From an uncultured Aquimarina sp. (GTDB lineage: Bacteria > Bacteroidota > Bacteroidia > Flavobacteriales > Flavobacteriaceae), in contig NZ_CANMQT010000007.1 of NCBI RefSeq assembly GCF_947500065.1, positions 62,001-126,000 of the forward strand: a DNA stretch of 64,000 nt, read 5' to 3'. Position 1 is the stretch's first letter. Each line of letters begins with the position of its first letter. The position numbers and the translations under genes are program-made. Below the pieces are notes generated by a model. It had not been told where the DNA came from. It did no database searches and was given only the letters and a program-made list of their open reading frames with translations. Positions 1-9,771 of this stretch are shown one piece after another.

Positions 1-31
1 TGCAAATTAAGCACAAATATTCAATTGAGCT

Positions 32-1621
32 TTATGGTATTGATATTTTCTTTCTTCGTCGGGTAACAGAAAACAGAAAAATAGAGATCATTAGGAAAAT
101 AGCTACTCTTGCTAGGTAGTCCCCAGCTTGGACATAAAAAGTTATTTTGTCATTGGTTTTAAGAGTTCCTTTTAGCGCTCCTTGCTCATTATATGGGAGA
201 GAAGAAACTATATTTCCGGTTTGATTTATAATAGCAGAAATCCCAGTATTAGCACTTCTTGCAATACTTCTTCGAGTTTCTATAGCTCTAAATTTTGCAT
301 AAGCCAAATGTTGTTTGTGTCCTTGTGTGACTCCCCACCAAGCATCATTGGTAATAATGGCAAGAAAATCGGCATTATTTCTTACATAACCTGATACAAA
401 TTCACCATATACACTTTCATAACATATAATGGGTCCTGCACCAATTCCTTCTTTTGTAAAGAATACCTCACGATCGGATTGCGTTGTTTTCTTAGCAACC
501 GTGCCGCCTAAATCTATCATAGCATCACCAACAATGGGTTTAAAAACACTTTGATAAGGAAAGTTTTCTACACCAACTACCAATTTACTTTTGTGATAAA
601 GCTCGTTAGTTCCATCTGGTCTTACCAGAAAGGCAGAGTTATAATCATCATAATAGACACCACTTTTATGTTTGTTAGTTTGTGGGTGAACTTTAGAAGG
701 ATCTTTAAAGACATCAAGGAGTGAAATACCAGAAAGGAAATTAGCTTTAGGATATCCATTGATTATATCAGCAGCCGTTTTTTTAGCGATAGAATTCTGA
801 AAGTTTTTCAATCTATTATTGTCCGCAAAAACCGTTTCAGGAGCAATAATAAAATTTGTTTTCTCACTAATCTTTGATGCTGTAAGCGAACTCAATAATT
901 CTCCTACGCGATCATCTGTAGTGTTATACTTTTCTGTATAGGGATTTATATTAGGTTGTAAAATAACAACTTCGACATCCTGCCCATCTTCCTTATAAGT
1001 TTTCAGGATAATAAAAGAAATTAAAATTGGAACGATAATAATCAATCCATTTTTTATCGCTGATCTATATAAAATTGATTTGTCTTTGTGCTCTATAAAG
1101 AGCAAAACACTTTTATAGATTCCAATATTCACAATCCAGATCCATAAGGTTCCTCCAAAGGTTCCTGTGTACTCATACCACTGTATCCAGGAAGTGAAAT
1201 TGGCAAATCCATTACCTAGATTAAGCCAAGGCCAAGAGAATTGCCATTGTAGGTGTAAGTATTCAAAACTCATCCATATGCTTACCAGAAAAATAGATCC
1301 AATAGTAAACGAAGTTCTTCTAGCTATTATATGATACATAAGAAATACCAATGCCATTAATAAGCTATTTACTATTTCGGCAAACCACATTCCAAAAGGA
1401 GTGGAGTTGTAGATCCACCAGGTGGTGATCATATTCCAAATAAAAAGAGCAATAAAAGCCAATCCAAATAGTTGACTTTTGTGATATTTATTATGACGTA
1501 TTCTATATTCCATAATTAATAATGGAACAAAACCAAAAAATAGAAATATAGGAAAACCATAGGTTGGCCAACCGATAGCGAGTAATAAACCTGATAAAAT
1601 GGCAAGGAGTATATTCTTCAT
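32..1621 (-). CDS. lnt: Apolipoprotein N-acyltransferase
   Basis: This is an inner-membrane enzyme that adds the third acyl chain to the N-terminal Cys of lipoproteins, the last step of lipoprotein maturation. The protein has 529 residues. Its N-terminal half (about 1-205) is a series of hydrophobic membrane segments, and the rest is a nitrilase-type domain. The expected catalytic triad is visible: Glu262 in IIAPETVF, Lys344 in YHKSKLV and Cys400 in IICYES. The length fits the family. The window encodes many lipoproteins that would be its substrates. A PorV-like gene lies upstream on the same strand, 91 nt away. The identification is firm. Confidence 0.96.
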   Translation of the reverse strand: MKNILLAILSGLLLAIGWPTYGFPIFLFFGFVPLLIMEYRIRHNKYHKSQLFGLAFIALFIWNMITTWWIYNSTPFGMWFAEIVNSLLMALVFLMYHIIARRTSFTIGSIFLVSIWMSFEYLHLQWQFSWPWLNLGNGFANFTSWIQWYEYTGTFGGTLWIWIVNIGIYKSVLLFIEHKDKSILYRSAIKNGLIIIVPILISFIILKTYKEDGQDVEVVILQPNINPYTEKYNTTDDRVGELLSSLTASKISEKTNFIIAPETVFADNNRLKNFQNSIAKKTAADIINGYPKANFLSGISLLDVFKDPSKVHPQTNKHKSGVYYDDYNSAFLVRPDGTNELYHKSKLVVGVENFPYQSVFKPIVGDAMIDLGGTVAKKTTQSDREVFFTKEGIGAGPIICYESVYGEFVSGYVRNNADFLAIITNDAWWGVTQGHKQHLAYAKFRAIETRRSIARSANTGISAIINQTGNIVSSLPYNEQGALKGTLKTNDKITFYVQAGDYLARVAIFLMISIFLFSVTRRRKKISIP

Positions 1622-1712
1622 ATAAGAGTGCTCTGTCTTAATAACGAAATTAAACTTATTTCGTTACAAAACTTAAAAACTCAAAGTAAAAAAATGTAAT
1701 TATTGTTGGTAT

Positions 1713-2801
1713 TTATCTAAAGATACTCCAGTCTACCTTTAAAGAAAATACGTTGGAGTAGATCGCGGCACTTTGATCTCCAATATCAGTCAAAGCATAA
1801 TCCACCTGTATTCCTTTATATTTAAAACCGACACCAAAGTTAGGTTGAAAACCTACATTATCGGAACCATCAAACTGTTCAATATTTTGAAAATTACCCA
1901 CACCACCGCGCAAGTAAACGATTTTAGCGTAGTCCAATTCAAAACCAAAGGCAGGTGTGATACTAATAGCAGAAGAAGAAATGATATCATTAGTCTCTGC
2001 AAAACGAACATTCATATCCAATTCGGTATTTAAACCAAATTTTTTGCCTAGATCAAATTTTCTCGCAGCACCAAATTGTAGTTTTGGAATAGTTATTTCT
2101 GTAGTTTCTGGTAATTCTTGATCTCTAATTTGTGGTATCTGATCTTCATCTGGTATTCCATCACCATTAAGATCACCAATTACAAAATCTTCTATGCTCC
2201 AAGCATTAAAGGTAGTAGTGATATCTCGAACCATAATTCCGAATTGCCAGTTGTTTTTTTGGTATTGTAATGCTGCATCAAAACCAAATCCCCAAGATGA
2301 AGCAAAATCACCAATAACTCTACGAATTACTTTGGCATTCGCTCCATAGCTTAATCCTTCTATAGGTAATTTTCTGGAGTATGAAAATGTAAATGCATAA
2401 TCAGCTGCAGAGAATAGGTTAATTCGGGTATAGTCAATATTTCCATCTGCATCTACTAAACTTGTAGTATCCAAGATGTCATCAACTCCGAAACGAATTA
2501 AAGAGAGCGCGATTGCACTTTTTTCATCCAAGGGCATTGCAAAAGCTAGATAATCATAATTAGCAATATTAGCAAAATAGGCAGCGTGCATAAAAGACAC
2601 CTGATTATCTTCCAGGTGAATTAATCCTGCAGGATTCCAGTATCCCGAATTGACATCTCCAGAAGACGCAACCACAGCATTAGCCATACCTAAAGCACCG
2701 GCATCTACACCAATGTTTAGAAATTCATTAGAGTATTTTCTAGTTTGTGCCGGAGCAACCGATACAACCAAAAAAAATAAAGCAATTATAATTCTTTTCA
2801 A
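1713..2801 (-). CDS. PorV/PorQ-family outer-membrane protein (T9SS-associated)
   Basis: The protein has an N-terminal signal peptide ending near APAQ, then a conserved early motif (GVDAGALGMANA, followed by NSGYWNPAGL) typical of the PorV/PorQ family, FadL-like beta barrels linked to type IX secretion. About 362 residues fit. A DLNGDGIPDEDQ stretch looks like a calcium-binding loop. No ATG begins this frame; the most natural start is a TTG at 2801 giving MKRIIIALFF, and another TTG lies at 2810. The family is known to work with the T9SS; which substrate or partner this copy serves cannot be told. It lacks a PorU neighbour, so it is probably a PorV2-type paralogue rather than the core PorV. 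Confidence 0.8.
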   Translation of the reverse strand: MKRIIIALFFLVVSVAPAQTRKYSNEFLNIGVDAGALGMANAVVASSGDVNSGYWNPAGLIHLEDNQVSFMHAAYFANIANYDYLAFAMPLDEKSAIALSLIRFGVDDILDTTSLVDADGNIDYTRINLFSAADYAFTFSYSRKLPIEGLSYGANAKVIRRVIGDFASSWGFGFDAALQYQKNNWQFGIMVRDITTTFNAWSIEDFVIGDLNGDGIPDEDQIPQIRDQELPETTEITIPKLQFGAARKFDLGKKFGLNTELDMNVRFAETNDIISSSAISITPAFGFELDYAKIVYLRGGVGNFQNIEQFDGSDNVGFQPNFGVGFKYKGIQVDYALTDIGDQSAAIYSNVFSLKVDWSIFR

Positions 2802-2928
2802 TCCTAGCAATTTTTGACAAATATCTTACTATTTTTCAACATGATAAACTTTATTTATGATTTCATATTGTGTTACCTATGTTAATAGACGGAAATAGTT
2901 TGTTATTTTTACACAAAAATCGAACCAT

Positions 2929-3684
2929 ATGCAGCTTAAAAAGCAAATTCCCAATATTATTACCCTTTTGAATCTATTATGTGGATGCATTGCTGCAATT
3001 TTTGCTGTACAAGGAGCTTTAGGTATGTCAGCACTTTTTGTGGCACTTGGTATTGGATTTGATTTTTTTGATGGTTTTGCTGCCAGAATCTTGAATGTGC
3101 AGAGTGAATTGGGTTTGCAATTAGATTCGCTGGCGGATATGGTGACTAGTGGATTAGTGCCTGGACTCGTGATGTGTCAGTTGTTAGCGAAATCTTATGG
3201 GATTACAATGGATAGTATTTTTACACATAATGTATATGATGAAGATTTTTTAATAGGATACACTCATTTTTTACCATTAATAGGCTTATTAATAACCTTG
3301 GCTTCTGCATATCGTCTGGCCAAGTTTAATATTGATACACGCCAAACAACATCTTTTATAGGCTTACCAACACCAGCAAATGCATTATTGATTTTGTGCT
3401 TACCATTAATATTAACGTACCAAACAGATAATTGGATTTCTGATATTATTTTAAATCCATGGTTCCTTATTGGTTTAACGCTGATAAGTTGTTATTTATT
3501 AAATGCTGAAATTCCATTATTTGCCCTTAAGTTTAAGACTTGGGGATTCGCTGAAAATAAAATGAGATACATTTTCTTGCTGCTTGCAGTTGTGTTATTA
3601 GTAGTGCTTAAGTTTTTAGCAATACCTTGTATATTATTATTGTATGTTCTCCTGTCGATACTTTTTAGAGAGAAATCAAAATAG
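2929..3684 (+). CDS. pssA: CDP-diacylglycerol--serine O-phosphatidyltransferase (phosphatidylserine synthase)
   Basis: This multi-pass membrane enzyme of phospholipid synthesis makes phosphatidylserine, the precursor of phosphatidylethanolamine. The CDP-alcohol phosphatidyltransferase signature DG-x2-AR-x8-G-x3-D-x3-D is complete (DGFAAR, then G, D and D in SELGLQLDSLAD). The protein has 251 residues with several hydrophobic segments throughout, the usual length for the Bacteroidetes form. It is divergent from the PorV-like gene and is followed 8 nt later by a lipoprotein gene, so the two may share a transcript. Confidence 0.93.
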   Translation: MQLKKQIPNIITLLNLLCGCIAAIFAVQGALGMSALFVALGIGFDFFDGFAARILNVQSELGLQLDSLADMVTSGLVPGLVMCQLLAKSYGITMDSIFTHNVYDEDFLIGYTHFLPLIGLLITLASAYRLAKFNIDTRQTTSFIGLPTPANALLILCLPLILTYQTDNWISDIILNPWFLIGLTLISCYLLNAEIPLFALKFKTWGFAENKMRYIFLLLAVVLLVVLKFLAIPCILLLYVLLSILFREKSK

Positions 3685-3692
3685 TAGATTCA

Positions 3693-4265
3693 ATGCTTCG
3701 TGAATTGATGTTTTTCTATAATTGCCATAAAAATCAATTTAAACTTTGTTTATTATTGGTGCTGTTTTTATGTACAGGTTGTAGTAAAAAGAAACATATA
3801 GAAAATATTAGTAAAGGAGGTTTTTCTTTAGAGAAACGAAATGATTCTTTATATAATCTTACAATTAAGACAGATAGTCTAATAGACATTTGGGAGCTAC
3901 CTTATCCTGTATATCAATTTCATGTTGGAGATATTGATAATAATGGAAAAAAAGATGCACTCGTTGGTGTAATTAAAAAAACACGATTTGATTCCGTAAT
4001 TAGAAAACGTCTTTTTATTTTTAAGAATTATAAAGGTTATGTTCGGCCTTTGTGGTTAGGATCTGCTTTAGGACAACCCTTAGTAGATTTTAATTTTTAT
4101 AATAGAGAAGAACCAATCATCAGAAGTGTAGAACGAGAGAAACGGGGTGCTTTTCTAGTGGCAGAATATAGATGGCGTAGATTCGGATTAGAGTTTGTGA
4201 GATATCTGGGAAGAGAAATGGATAGTATTACTGCAATTAATATGTTAGCTATTAATAAAAAATAA
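3693..4265 (+). CDS. Hypothetical lipoprotein, 190 aa
   Basis: I do not recognise a family. A hydrophobic N-terminus ends in LCTGC, a plausible but non-ideal lipobox with Cys in place of Leu at -3, so export as a lipoprotein is likely. The mature part has a DIDNNGKKDALVG stretch that resembles an FG-GAP/VCBS-type Asp-rich loop, and many Arg and Lys residues toward the C-terminus. It lies between pssA (8 nt) and a DUF3160 lipoprotein gene (25 nt), all on one strand, and probably belongs to their operon. No function can be assigned. Confidence 0.7.
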   Translation: MLRELMFFYNCHKNQFKLCLLLVLFLCTGCSKKKHIENISKGGFSLEKRNDSLYNLTIKTDSLIDIWELPYPVYQFHVGDIDNNGKKDALVGVIKKTRFDSVIRKRLFIFKNYKGYVRPLWLGSALGQPLVDFNFYNREEPIIRSVEREKRGAFLVAEYRWRRFGLEFVRYLGREMDSITAINMLAINKK

Positions 4266-4290
4266 ATTAGAATATTAGAATCAATTTCTT

Positions 4291-6744
4291 ATGAAAAAAA
4301 TCATCATATTTTCTTTATCACTTACGCTATTGGGATGTGGCGATAAGAAAGAACCGAAAATAGTAGAAAAGCCCACCGACACAATTAAAATTGTACAAGA
4401 AGAAAAGACAATTGAAGTAGATCCTAATGCGATTAATCCTTTTGTTAATGGTATTCTAGATGTCGAACAATTGAATCAGAATATTGATATGTCAATGGAT
4501 ATTTCTCAATTGAAACTTTCTGATATTAGAATTTTGCGTAATAGTTATGCAGCTAAGAAAGGGTATTGTTTTATGAAAGCCGATTTAAGAGGGGTTTTTG
4601 GAACAACTAGTTGGTATGATGATCGTATGGAAGAAAAGTATTGGAATGATGATGAAGAAGGGACAAATATTGTACCTATATCATATACCCCAGAAGAAAT
4701 AAAATTTATTGATAAGCTTAAAAAAAGAGAAGAAGAATTAAAGAAGAAGAATTTTTTAAGTACTACAGATCATAAAGGCCCAAATCTAGATAATATTGTT
4801 AATCTATTTCAATTAGAATCAGCTGATAAGCAACTTATGAGTATGCTTGGTAACAATGGATTTGCGATTGTTCCTAATACTAATATTCAATTATTTCATG
4901 TATATGAGCAAAACGACTATCAGCAGTTTCCGAATTTTGTAACTACTGATATGTATATGCAATTGTTTCATATGTATTTTGGATATATACTAAGAACAGT
5001 TGAAGAAGATAAATTCATTCCATTACTTTCCGAAATATGTAAATCAATGATGAAAGGTATGAATGATATTAGTACAACAGGAACCGAAATGTCTGCACTA
5101 GAGATAGCAAAGTTTAATGAAACTTATTATGCAATTGCATATTCTATTTTGACTTCAGAAAAGGTTACGGTCCCGGCTGGCTATGAGAAATATTATGAAG
5201 ATGAACTCTCGGCAATTGAAAATGCAGAGGATGTTAATTCTGAATTTTTAGAATACAGACAAGTTGCATTTCCGTATAGTTTGTTTAAACCTAGAGGACA
5301 TTATACAAGGACTGAATCATTGAAGCGTTATTTTAAAGCTATGATGTGGTTGCAAACGGCTCCTTTTTGCCTGGACAACGATGCACAATTAAAACGCGCA
5401 ATTTTAAGTGCTGCTGTTTTAAAGAAGGATGAAGAAACATTAAAAAAATATAATGCTATTATGGAGCCTATTAATTTTATTATAGGTCAGCCAGACAACG
5501 TCTCTTTTTTAGATTTGGTAAAAATATTAGAGAGTCAGGATTTTTTACTTGAAAACCTTTTGTCAAAAGAAGATTCGTTAGAAGATTTTAGAGGAATTGT
5601 AAAAAAAATAGCGGATATACAAAATAAGATCAAAGCTAAAGAAGCTGGAAGTTGTGTAGATAAAATTAACTTTATTCCCCAACGATATTTGTCAGATAAT
5701 GAGGTGCTACAGGAATTAGTAGACCTAAAAAGCGAAGTTTCGAAGCGAGCATATCCAAAAGGATTGGATGTAATGGCGGCTTTTGGTAGTAAGTCAGCAG
5801 AGAATTTATTATTAGGAGAATTAAAAGAAGGAGAAAACTGGGAGAAGTATCCTGAATTGCTTTCGGAAATGAAAGATAATATGTCTGATATAAATTGGAA
5901 TGCAACACTGTATAATAAATGGATTGAAAGCTTGCTAAATCTTCAAAAATCAAGAGAAGAGTACCCTTATTTCATGCAAACTTCACAATGGGATAAAAAA
6001 GACTTGAATGCTTCTCTGGCTTCTTGGGCAGAGTTAAAACATGATGCCATATTATATGCGGAACAACCTATGGCAGCAGAATGTGGTGATGGAGGTCCGC
6101 CAAGCCCTTATACTGTAGGATATGTAGAGCCTAATATAGGATACTGGAAATCAGTTATAGAATTAATAAATTTAACCGAAAGTGTTCTGGAGAGAAATAA
6201 GCTTATAAATTCGGATATATCAAGGATCACGAATAGCCTTAAAGAAAATGCAATGTTTCTCCTTTCTGCTAGTGAGAAAGAACTTGCAGGCAAAAAACTT
6301 TCTGATAATGAATATGGACAAATAGAACTTATTGGTAGTACCTTCGAATGGTTAACATTAGATCTTGTGAAAGAGAAAGATCAATATCTTGATGATTGGA
6401 AAAATGTACAAGGACCAGATAAATCTGTGGCAGTAGTTGCTGATATTTATACAGCCAATGGAGGAAATAATCCAGATAAAGGTATTTTGCATGTGGCTAC
6501 AGGAAATGTTAATGATATTTATGTTTTAGTAGAAATAGAAGGCTATTTATACCTCACTAAAGGAGCCGTGTTCGGATATCACGAGTTTCATCTACCTATG
6601 GGGAATAGATTAACGGATGAAGAGTGGCAAGAAATGATAGATAAAAATCAAGCACCACCTTTACTTGATTGGATGAAAGAAATTATAGTGCCTATTGATG
6701 TGCCTAAGTCTAATGAGAAGATTTTCTATAGCTCTGGCTGTTAA
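4291..6744 (+). CDS. DUF3160-domain lipoprotein
   Basis: The 817-residue protein starts with a short signal and lipobox (LTLLGCGD, Cys at about 16). The body matches the DUF3160 family as I recall it: a conserved early block around FVTTDMYMQLFHMYFGY and a late block with GPDKSVAVVADIYTANGG and GAVFGYHEFH. The family is of unknown function, large, mostly helical and exported. The stop TAA is directly followed by the ATG of the CapA-like gene with no spacer, so the two are almost certainly co-translated. Confidence 0.8.
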   Translation: MKKIIIFSLSLTLLGCGDKKEPKIVEKPTDTIKIVQEEKTIEVDPNAINPFVNGILDVEQLNQNIDMSMDISQLKLSDIRILRNSYAAKKGYCFMKADLRGVFGTTSWYDDRMEEKYWNDDEEGTNIVPISYTPEEIKFIDKLKKREEELKKKNFLSTTDHKGPNLDNIVNLFQLESADKQLMSMLGNNGFAIVPNTNIQLFHVYEQNDYQQFPNFVTTDMYMQLFHMYFGYILRTVEEDKFIPLLSEICKSMMKGMNDISTTGTEMSALEIAKFNETYYAIAYSILTSEKVTVPAGYEKYYEDELSAIENAEDVNSEFLEYRQVAFPYSLFKPRGHYTRTESLKRYFKAMMWLQTAPFCLDNDAQLKRAILSAAVLKKDEETLKKYNAIMEPINFIIGQPDNVSFLDLVKILESQDFLLENLLSKEDSLEDFRGIVKKIADIQNKIKAKEAGSCVDKINFIPQRYLSDNEVLQELVDLKSEVSKRAYPKGLDVMAAFGSKSAENLLLGELKEGENWEKYPELLSEMKDNMSDINWNATLYNKWIESLLNLQKSREEYPYFMQTSQWDKKDLNASLASWAELKHDAILYAEQPMAAECGDGGPPSPYTVGYVEPNIGYWKSVIELINLTESVLERNKLINSDISRITNSLKENAMFLLSASEKELAGKKLSDNEYGQIELIGSTFEWLTLDLVKEKDQYLDDWKNVQGPDKSVAVVADIYTANGGNNPDKGILHVATGNVNDIYVLVEIEGYLYLTKGAVFGYHEFHLPMGNRLTDEEWQEMIDKNQAPPLLDWMKEIIVPIDVPKSNEKIFYSSGC

Positions 6745-7683
6745 ATGAGACGTAATCGATGGATATTTCGAAGTGTAAAATGCTTGTGCGTAGGTATTTT
6801 ATTATTGACATCATTTTCAGCATGTAATGAAAACGATATGACTCGTATTATTTTCACAGGTGATTTACTTTTGGATAGAGGAGTACGAGAAAAGATTAAA
6901 CATAAGGGAATGGATGATTTATTCCATGAATCCATAGACGCTATTTTCTTATCAAATGATATTGTTGTTGCTAATTTAGAATGCCCGGCAACAAAAATAA
7001 AAGAACCTATTCATAAGAAGTTTATCTTCAGAGCAGAACCAGAATGGCTAGAAAGATTGGAAGGGCACGGGATTACCCATCTTAATTTGGCGAATAATCA
7101 TTCGATGGATCAAGGAAGAAAAGGACTTGTTGATACGCGCACACAAATCCTGAAATATAATATGACTCCATTAGGGTTCGGAATGAATGCAAAAGAAGCG
7201 TGTAAATCTTCGCTTTTAGCTACATATCCAAGAAAGGTGTATCTTTTGTCATCTTTGCAAGTTCCATCGGAGAACTGGACATTTTTAGAAAACCAACCAT
7301 GTGTCTGTGAAGAGTCTTTTGAAGCTATTTCTGAAAGAATTAAAGAAATTAAAGATAAGGATGCAAATGCTGCTGTAATTGTTCAGCTACACTGGGGAGT
7401 TGAACATACTTTGAAACCAATGATTTTGCAAAAACAGCAAGCGTATCAGCTAATAGATGCTGGAGCTGATGTTATTGTTGGTCATCATCCACATACTGTC
7501 CAAACTGTTGAGTTGTATAAGGAAAAACCAATTTACTATAGTATTGGGAATTTTATTTTTGATCAAAAAAAACCTATAAATTCAAAAGGACTACTTGTAA
7601 GTTTAAAAATATATAAAGAAAAGATAGTATCTACACAGATAGAGATAGATATTGAAAATTGTGTTCCTAAAATAAGGAAATAA
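6745..7683 (+). CDS. CapA-family (poly-gamma-glutamate capsule type) metallophosphatase-like protein
   Basis: CapA-family motifs occur in order: FTGDLLLDRGV, VANLECP, LNLANNHSMDQG, VQLHWGVE, VIVGHHPHTVQ and YSIGNFIFD. These correspond to the metal-binding and catalytic blocks of the calcineurin-like CapA fold. The 312-residue protein has an N-terminal hydrophobic stretch with a possible lipobox (FSACNE), so it is probably exported. The start follows the DUF3160 stop with no gap. No CapB/CapC partners are present, so poly-glutamate synthesis is not implied. It converges on lptB with almost no intergenic DNA. Confidence 0.86.
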   Translation: MRRNRWIFRSVKCLCVGILLLTSFSACNENDMTRIIFTGDLLLDRGVREKIKHKGMDDLFHESIDAIFLSNDIVVANLECPATKIKEPIHKKFIFRAEPEWLERLEGHGITHLNLANNHSMDQGRKGLVDTRTQILKYNMTPLGFGMNAKEACKSSLLATYPRKVYLLSSLQVPSENWTFLENQPCVCEESFEAISERIKEIKDKDANAAVIVQLHWGVEHTLKPMILQKQQAYQLIDAGADVIVGHHPHTVQTVELYKEKPIYYSIGNFIFDQKKPINSKGLLVSLKIYKEKIVSTQIEIDIENCVPKIRK

Positions 7684-8424
7684 TTAAAAATCTAACTTCT
7701 TTTTTCTCAATTCAAAATTCTGACCCAGATATACTTTACGTACCATTTCATCTTCAGCTAACTCTTCAGGCATTCCTGCTTTAAGAATACTTCCTTCGAA
7801 CATAAGATAAGTTCTGTCGGTGATCGCTAATGTCTCTTGTACATTATGATCTGTTATAAGGATACCAATATTTTTATTTTTAAGTTGCGCAACTATTCGC
7901 TGGATATCTTCTACTGCCACGGGATCAACTCCTGCAAAAGGTTCATCAAGAAGAATAAAATTAGGATCGGTAGCCAATGCTCTGGCAATTTCTGTTCGGC
8001 GTCGTTCACCACCACTTAATAAGTCACCACGATTTTTTCTGATGTGTCCTAAACCAAATTCTTCTATAAGTGATTCCATTTTATGCAGTTGTTCTTTTTT
8101 AGAAAGTTTCGTCAATTGCAACACACTTAATATGTTATCTTCAATACTTAATTTTCTAAAAACAGAAGCTTCTTGCGCTAAGTAGCCTATTCCATTCTGA
8201 GCACGTTTGTACATCGGGAATTTAGTGATGTCAGTACTATCTAGCGAAATCTTTCCACCATTAGGCTTAACTAAACCAACAATCATATAAAAGGAAGTTG
8301 TCTTACCAGCTCCATTAGGACCTAAAAGCCCTACGATTTCTCCTTGGTTTACTTCCAGAGAAATCCCTTTCACTACTTTCCTTCCTTTGTATGACTTTAT
8401 TAGATTTTCTGCTTTTAATTTCAT
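7684..8424 (-). CDS. lptB: LPS export ABC transporter ATP-binding protein
   Basis: LptB is the cytoplasmic ATPase that powers LPS extraction from the inner membrane with LptF, LptG and LptC. The Walker A GPNGAGKT, the signature LLSGGERRRTEIARAL, the Walker B FILLDEPFAGVDP and the switch His in LITDHNVQ are all present. I place the start at 8424 (MKLKAENLIK, 246 aa) because LptB proteins begin there; an upstream ATG at 8466 would add 14 uncharacteristic residues. It stands alone between the convergent CapA gene and a CMD-family gene. Confidence 0.94.
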   Translation of the reverse strand: MKLKAENLIKSYKGRKVVKGISLEVNQGEIVGLLGPNGAGKTTSFYMIVGLVKPNGGKISLDSTDITKFPMYKRAQNGIGYLAQEASVFRKLSIEDNILSVLQLTKLSKKEQLHKMESLIEEFGLGHIRKNRGDLLSGGERRRTEIARALATDPNFILLDEPFAGVDPVAVEDIQRIVAQLKNKNIGILITDHNVQETLAITDRTYLMFEGSILKAGMPEELAEDEMVRKVYLGQNFELRKKKLDF

Positions 8425-8590
8425 CTGCCGATATTTATTATTTTTAATGGAAATGAAATTTACCACTAAAAATGTATCATTAAAACTGACTTTTTAGCAA
8501 TTGCTTAGTGTCATATTAACATGACTTGTTTCTAAATTAGGTGTTGCTAAAACGAAGTGGTAAATGTACATTATTCTTTTAAATCAGAAT

Positions 8591-8941
8591 TTAAGATTCT
8601 TTTGCTTCTAATGCATCCCAAAACTCATAGGCACGACGTAGATGAGGTATCACGATAGTACCGCCAATCAAGGTAGCAATGCTTAAAGTTTCTACTACTT
8701 CTTCTTTTGTCAAACCTTCTTTATGACAAGTTTCTAAATGATACCGCACACAATCATCGCATCTCATAACAGCTGAAGCCACAAGACCTAATAATTCTTT
8801 TGTTTTCACATCCAAAGCACCTTTCATAAAGGCATTGGTATCTAAATTGAAGATTCTTTTGATGATTTTGTTATTGTCTTCTAAAATACGAGAGTTCATT
8901 TTCTCTCTATATTCATTAAATTCGTCTACTATACTACTCAT
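8591..8941 (-). CDS. Carboxymuconolactone decarboxylase (CMD/AhpD-like) family protein
   Basis: This small 116-residue cytoplasmic protein has the AhpD-like redox motif: CDDCVRYHLETC gives a CxxC with the His three residues later. It lacks features of true gamma-carboxymuconolactone decarboxylase, so a peroxide-related or general disulfide function is more likely. The ATG overlaps the tatC stop by 4 nt (ATGA), so it is translationally coupled to tatC and is the last gene of the kdsD-tatC operon. Confidence 0.88.
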   Translation of the reverse strand: MSSIVDEFNEYREKMNSRILEDNNKIIKRIFNLDTNAFMKGALDVKTKELLGLVASAVMRCDDCVRYHLETCHKEGLTKEEVVETLSIATLIGGTIVIPHLRRAYEFWDALEAKES

Positions 8942-9771
8942 TTTGTAGATTTTAATATTTTTTTATTTTGTCTTTTGATAACCATTTTAGAGATAAAAAT
9001 ACTCACCTCATATAATATAAGTATTGGAATTGCAACAATTATCTGAGTCGAAATATCCGGTGGTGTAATTACTGCAGCTAGGATAAGAACAATAACCAGA
9101 GCGTACTTACGGTTACGTCTTAAAAATTCTGGAGTCACCAATCCTACTTTACTTAGAAAATATATAATAATTGGTAATTCAAAAATAAATCCTGAAGCAA
9201 TGACAGAGGCACGCACCAGTGAAATATAGGATCCAATTTTGAATTGATTATCCACGACTTCTGCTATAGAGAAAGTGGCTAAGAAATTTACCGATAATGG
9301 TGCAATTACGAAATACCCGAAAAGCGTACCGATAAAGAATAGAAGAGAGGATACTATAATAAATCCTCTGGAATGCTTTCGTTCATTTTCATAAAGGGCA
9401 GGTGAAATAAATTTCCAAAATTCATGCAATATATAAGGAAATGCAACCACGAAACCAGTAGTGATAGATGTCCATATGGCAGCACTAAATTGCCCGGCCA
9501 TTTCGGTGCTAATAAAATTAAAAGGCATTTCCTCCAGACATCCTTTTTCCATACCAAAGGTCCGAGAAATTTTACATAAAATCTCATATGATATAAAATT
9601 AGGATCTCTAAGTGCAAAAATGATATCCGTAAAAATACTTTTTATAAAAACAAAGGCAACAATAGCAATTAGAATAATAGCTAAAGACATGCGTATTAAA
9701 TGCCAACGTAATTCTTCGAGGTGATCCAGAAAAGACATGGATTGCGGATCATTTGTTGTTTTATCACTCAT
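8938..9771 (-). CDS. tatC: Sec-independent protein translocase TatC
   Basis: TatC is the membrane receptor of the twin-arginine pathway, which exports folded proteins. The sequence has the N-terminal SFLDHLEELRWHLIR motif and six hydrophobic segments, 277 residues in all. The loop after the first segment is longer than in the E. coli protein and contains two Cys (about 46 and 56), as in other Flavobacteria. The start overlaps the kdsD stop by one base (TAATG) and the stop overlaps the CMD gene. No tatA/tatB is present here. Confidence 0.95.
   Translation of the reverse strand: MSDKTTNDPQSMSFLDHLEELRWHLIRMSLAIILIAIVAFVFIKSIFTDIIFALRDPNFISYEILCKISRTFGMEKGCLEEMPFNFISTEMAGQFSAAIWTSITTGFVVAFPYILHEFWKFISPALYENERKHSRGFIIVSSLLFFIGTLFGYFVIAPLSVNFLATFSIAEVVDNQFKIGSYISLVRASVIASGFIFELPIIIYFLSKVGLVTPEFLRRNRKYALVIVLILAAVITPPDISTQIIVAIPILILYEVSIFISKMVIKRQNKKILKSTK

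Noticed and set aside
5672..5953. 93-codon frame on the minus strand inside the DUF3160 gene
   Set aside because: It lies wholly inside a well-supported gene and has no family features; it is a shadow frame.
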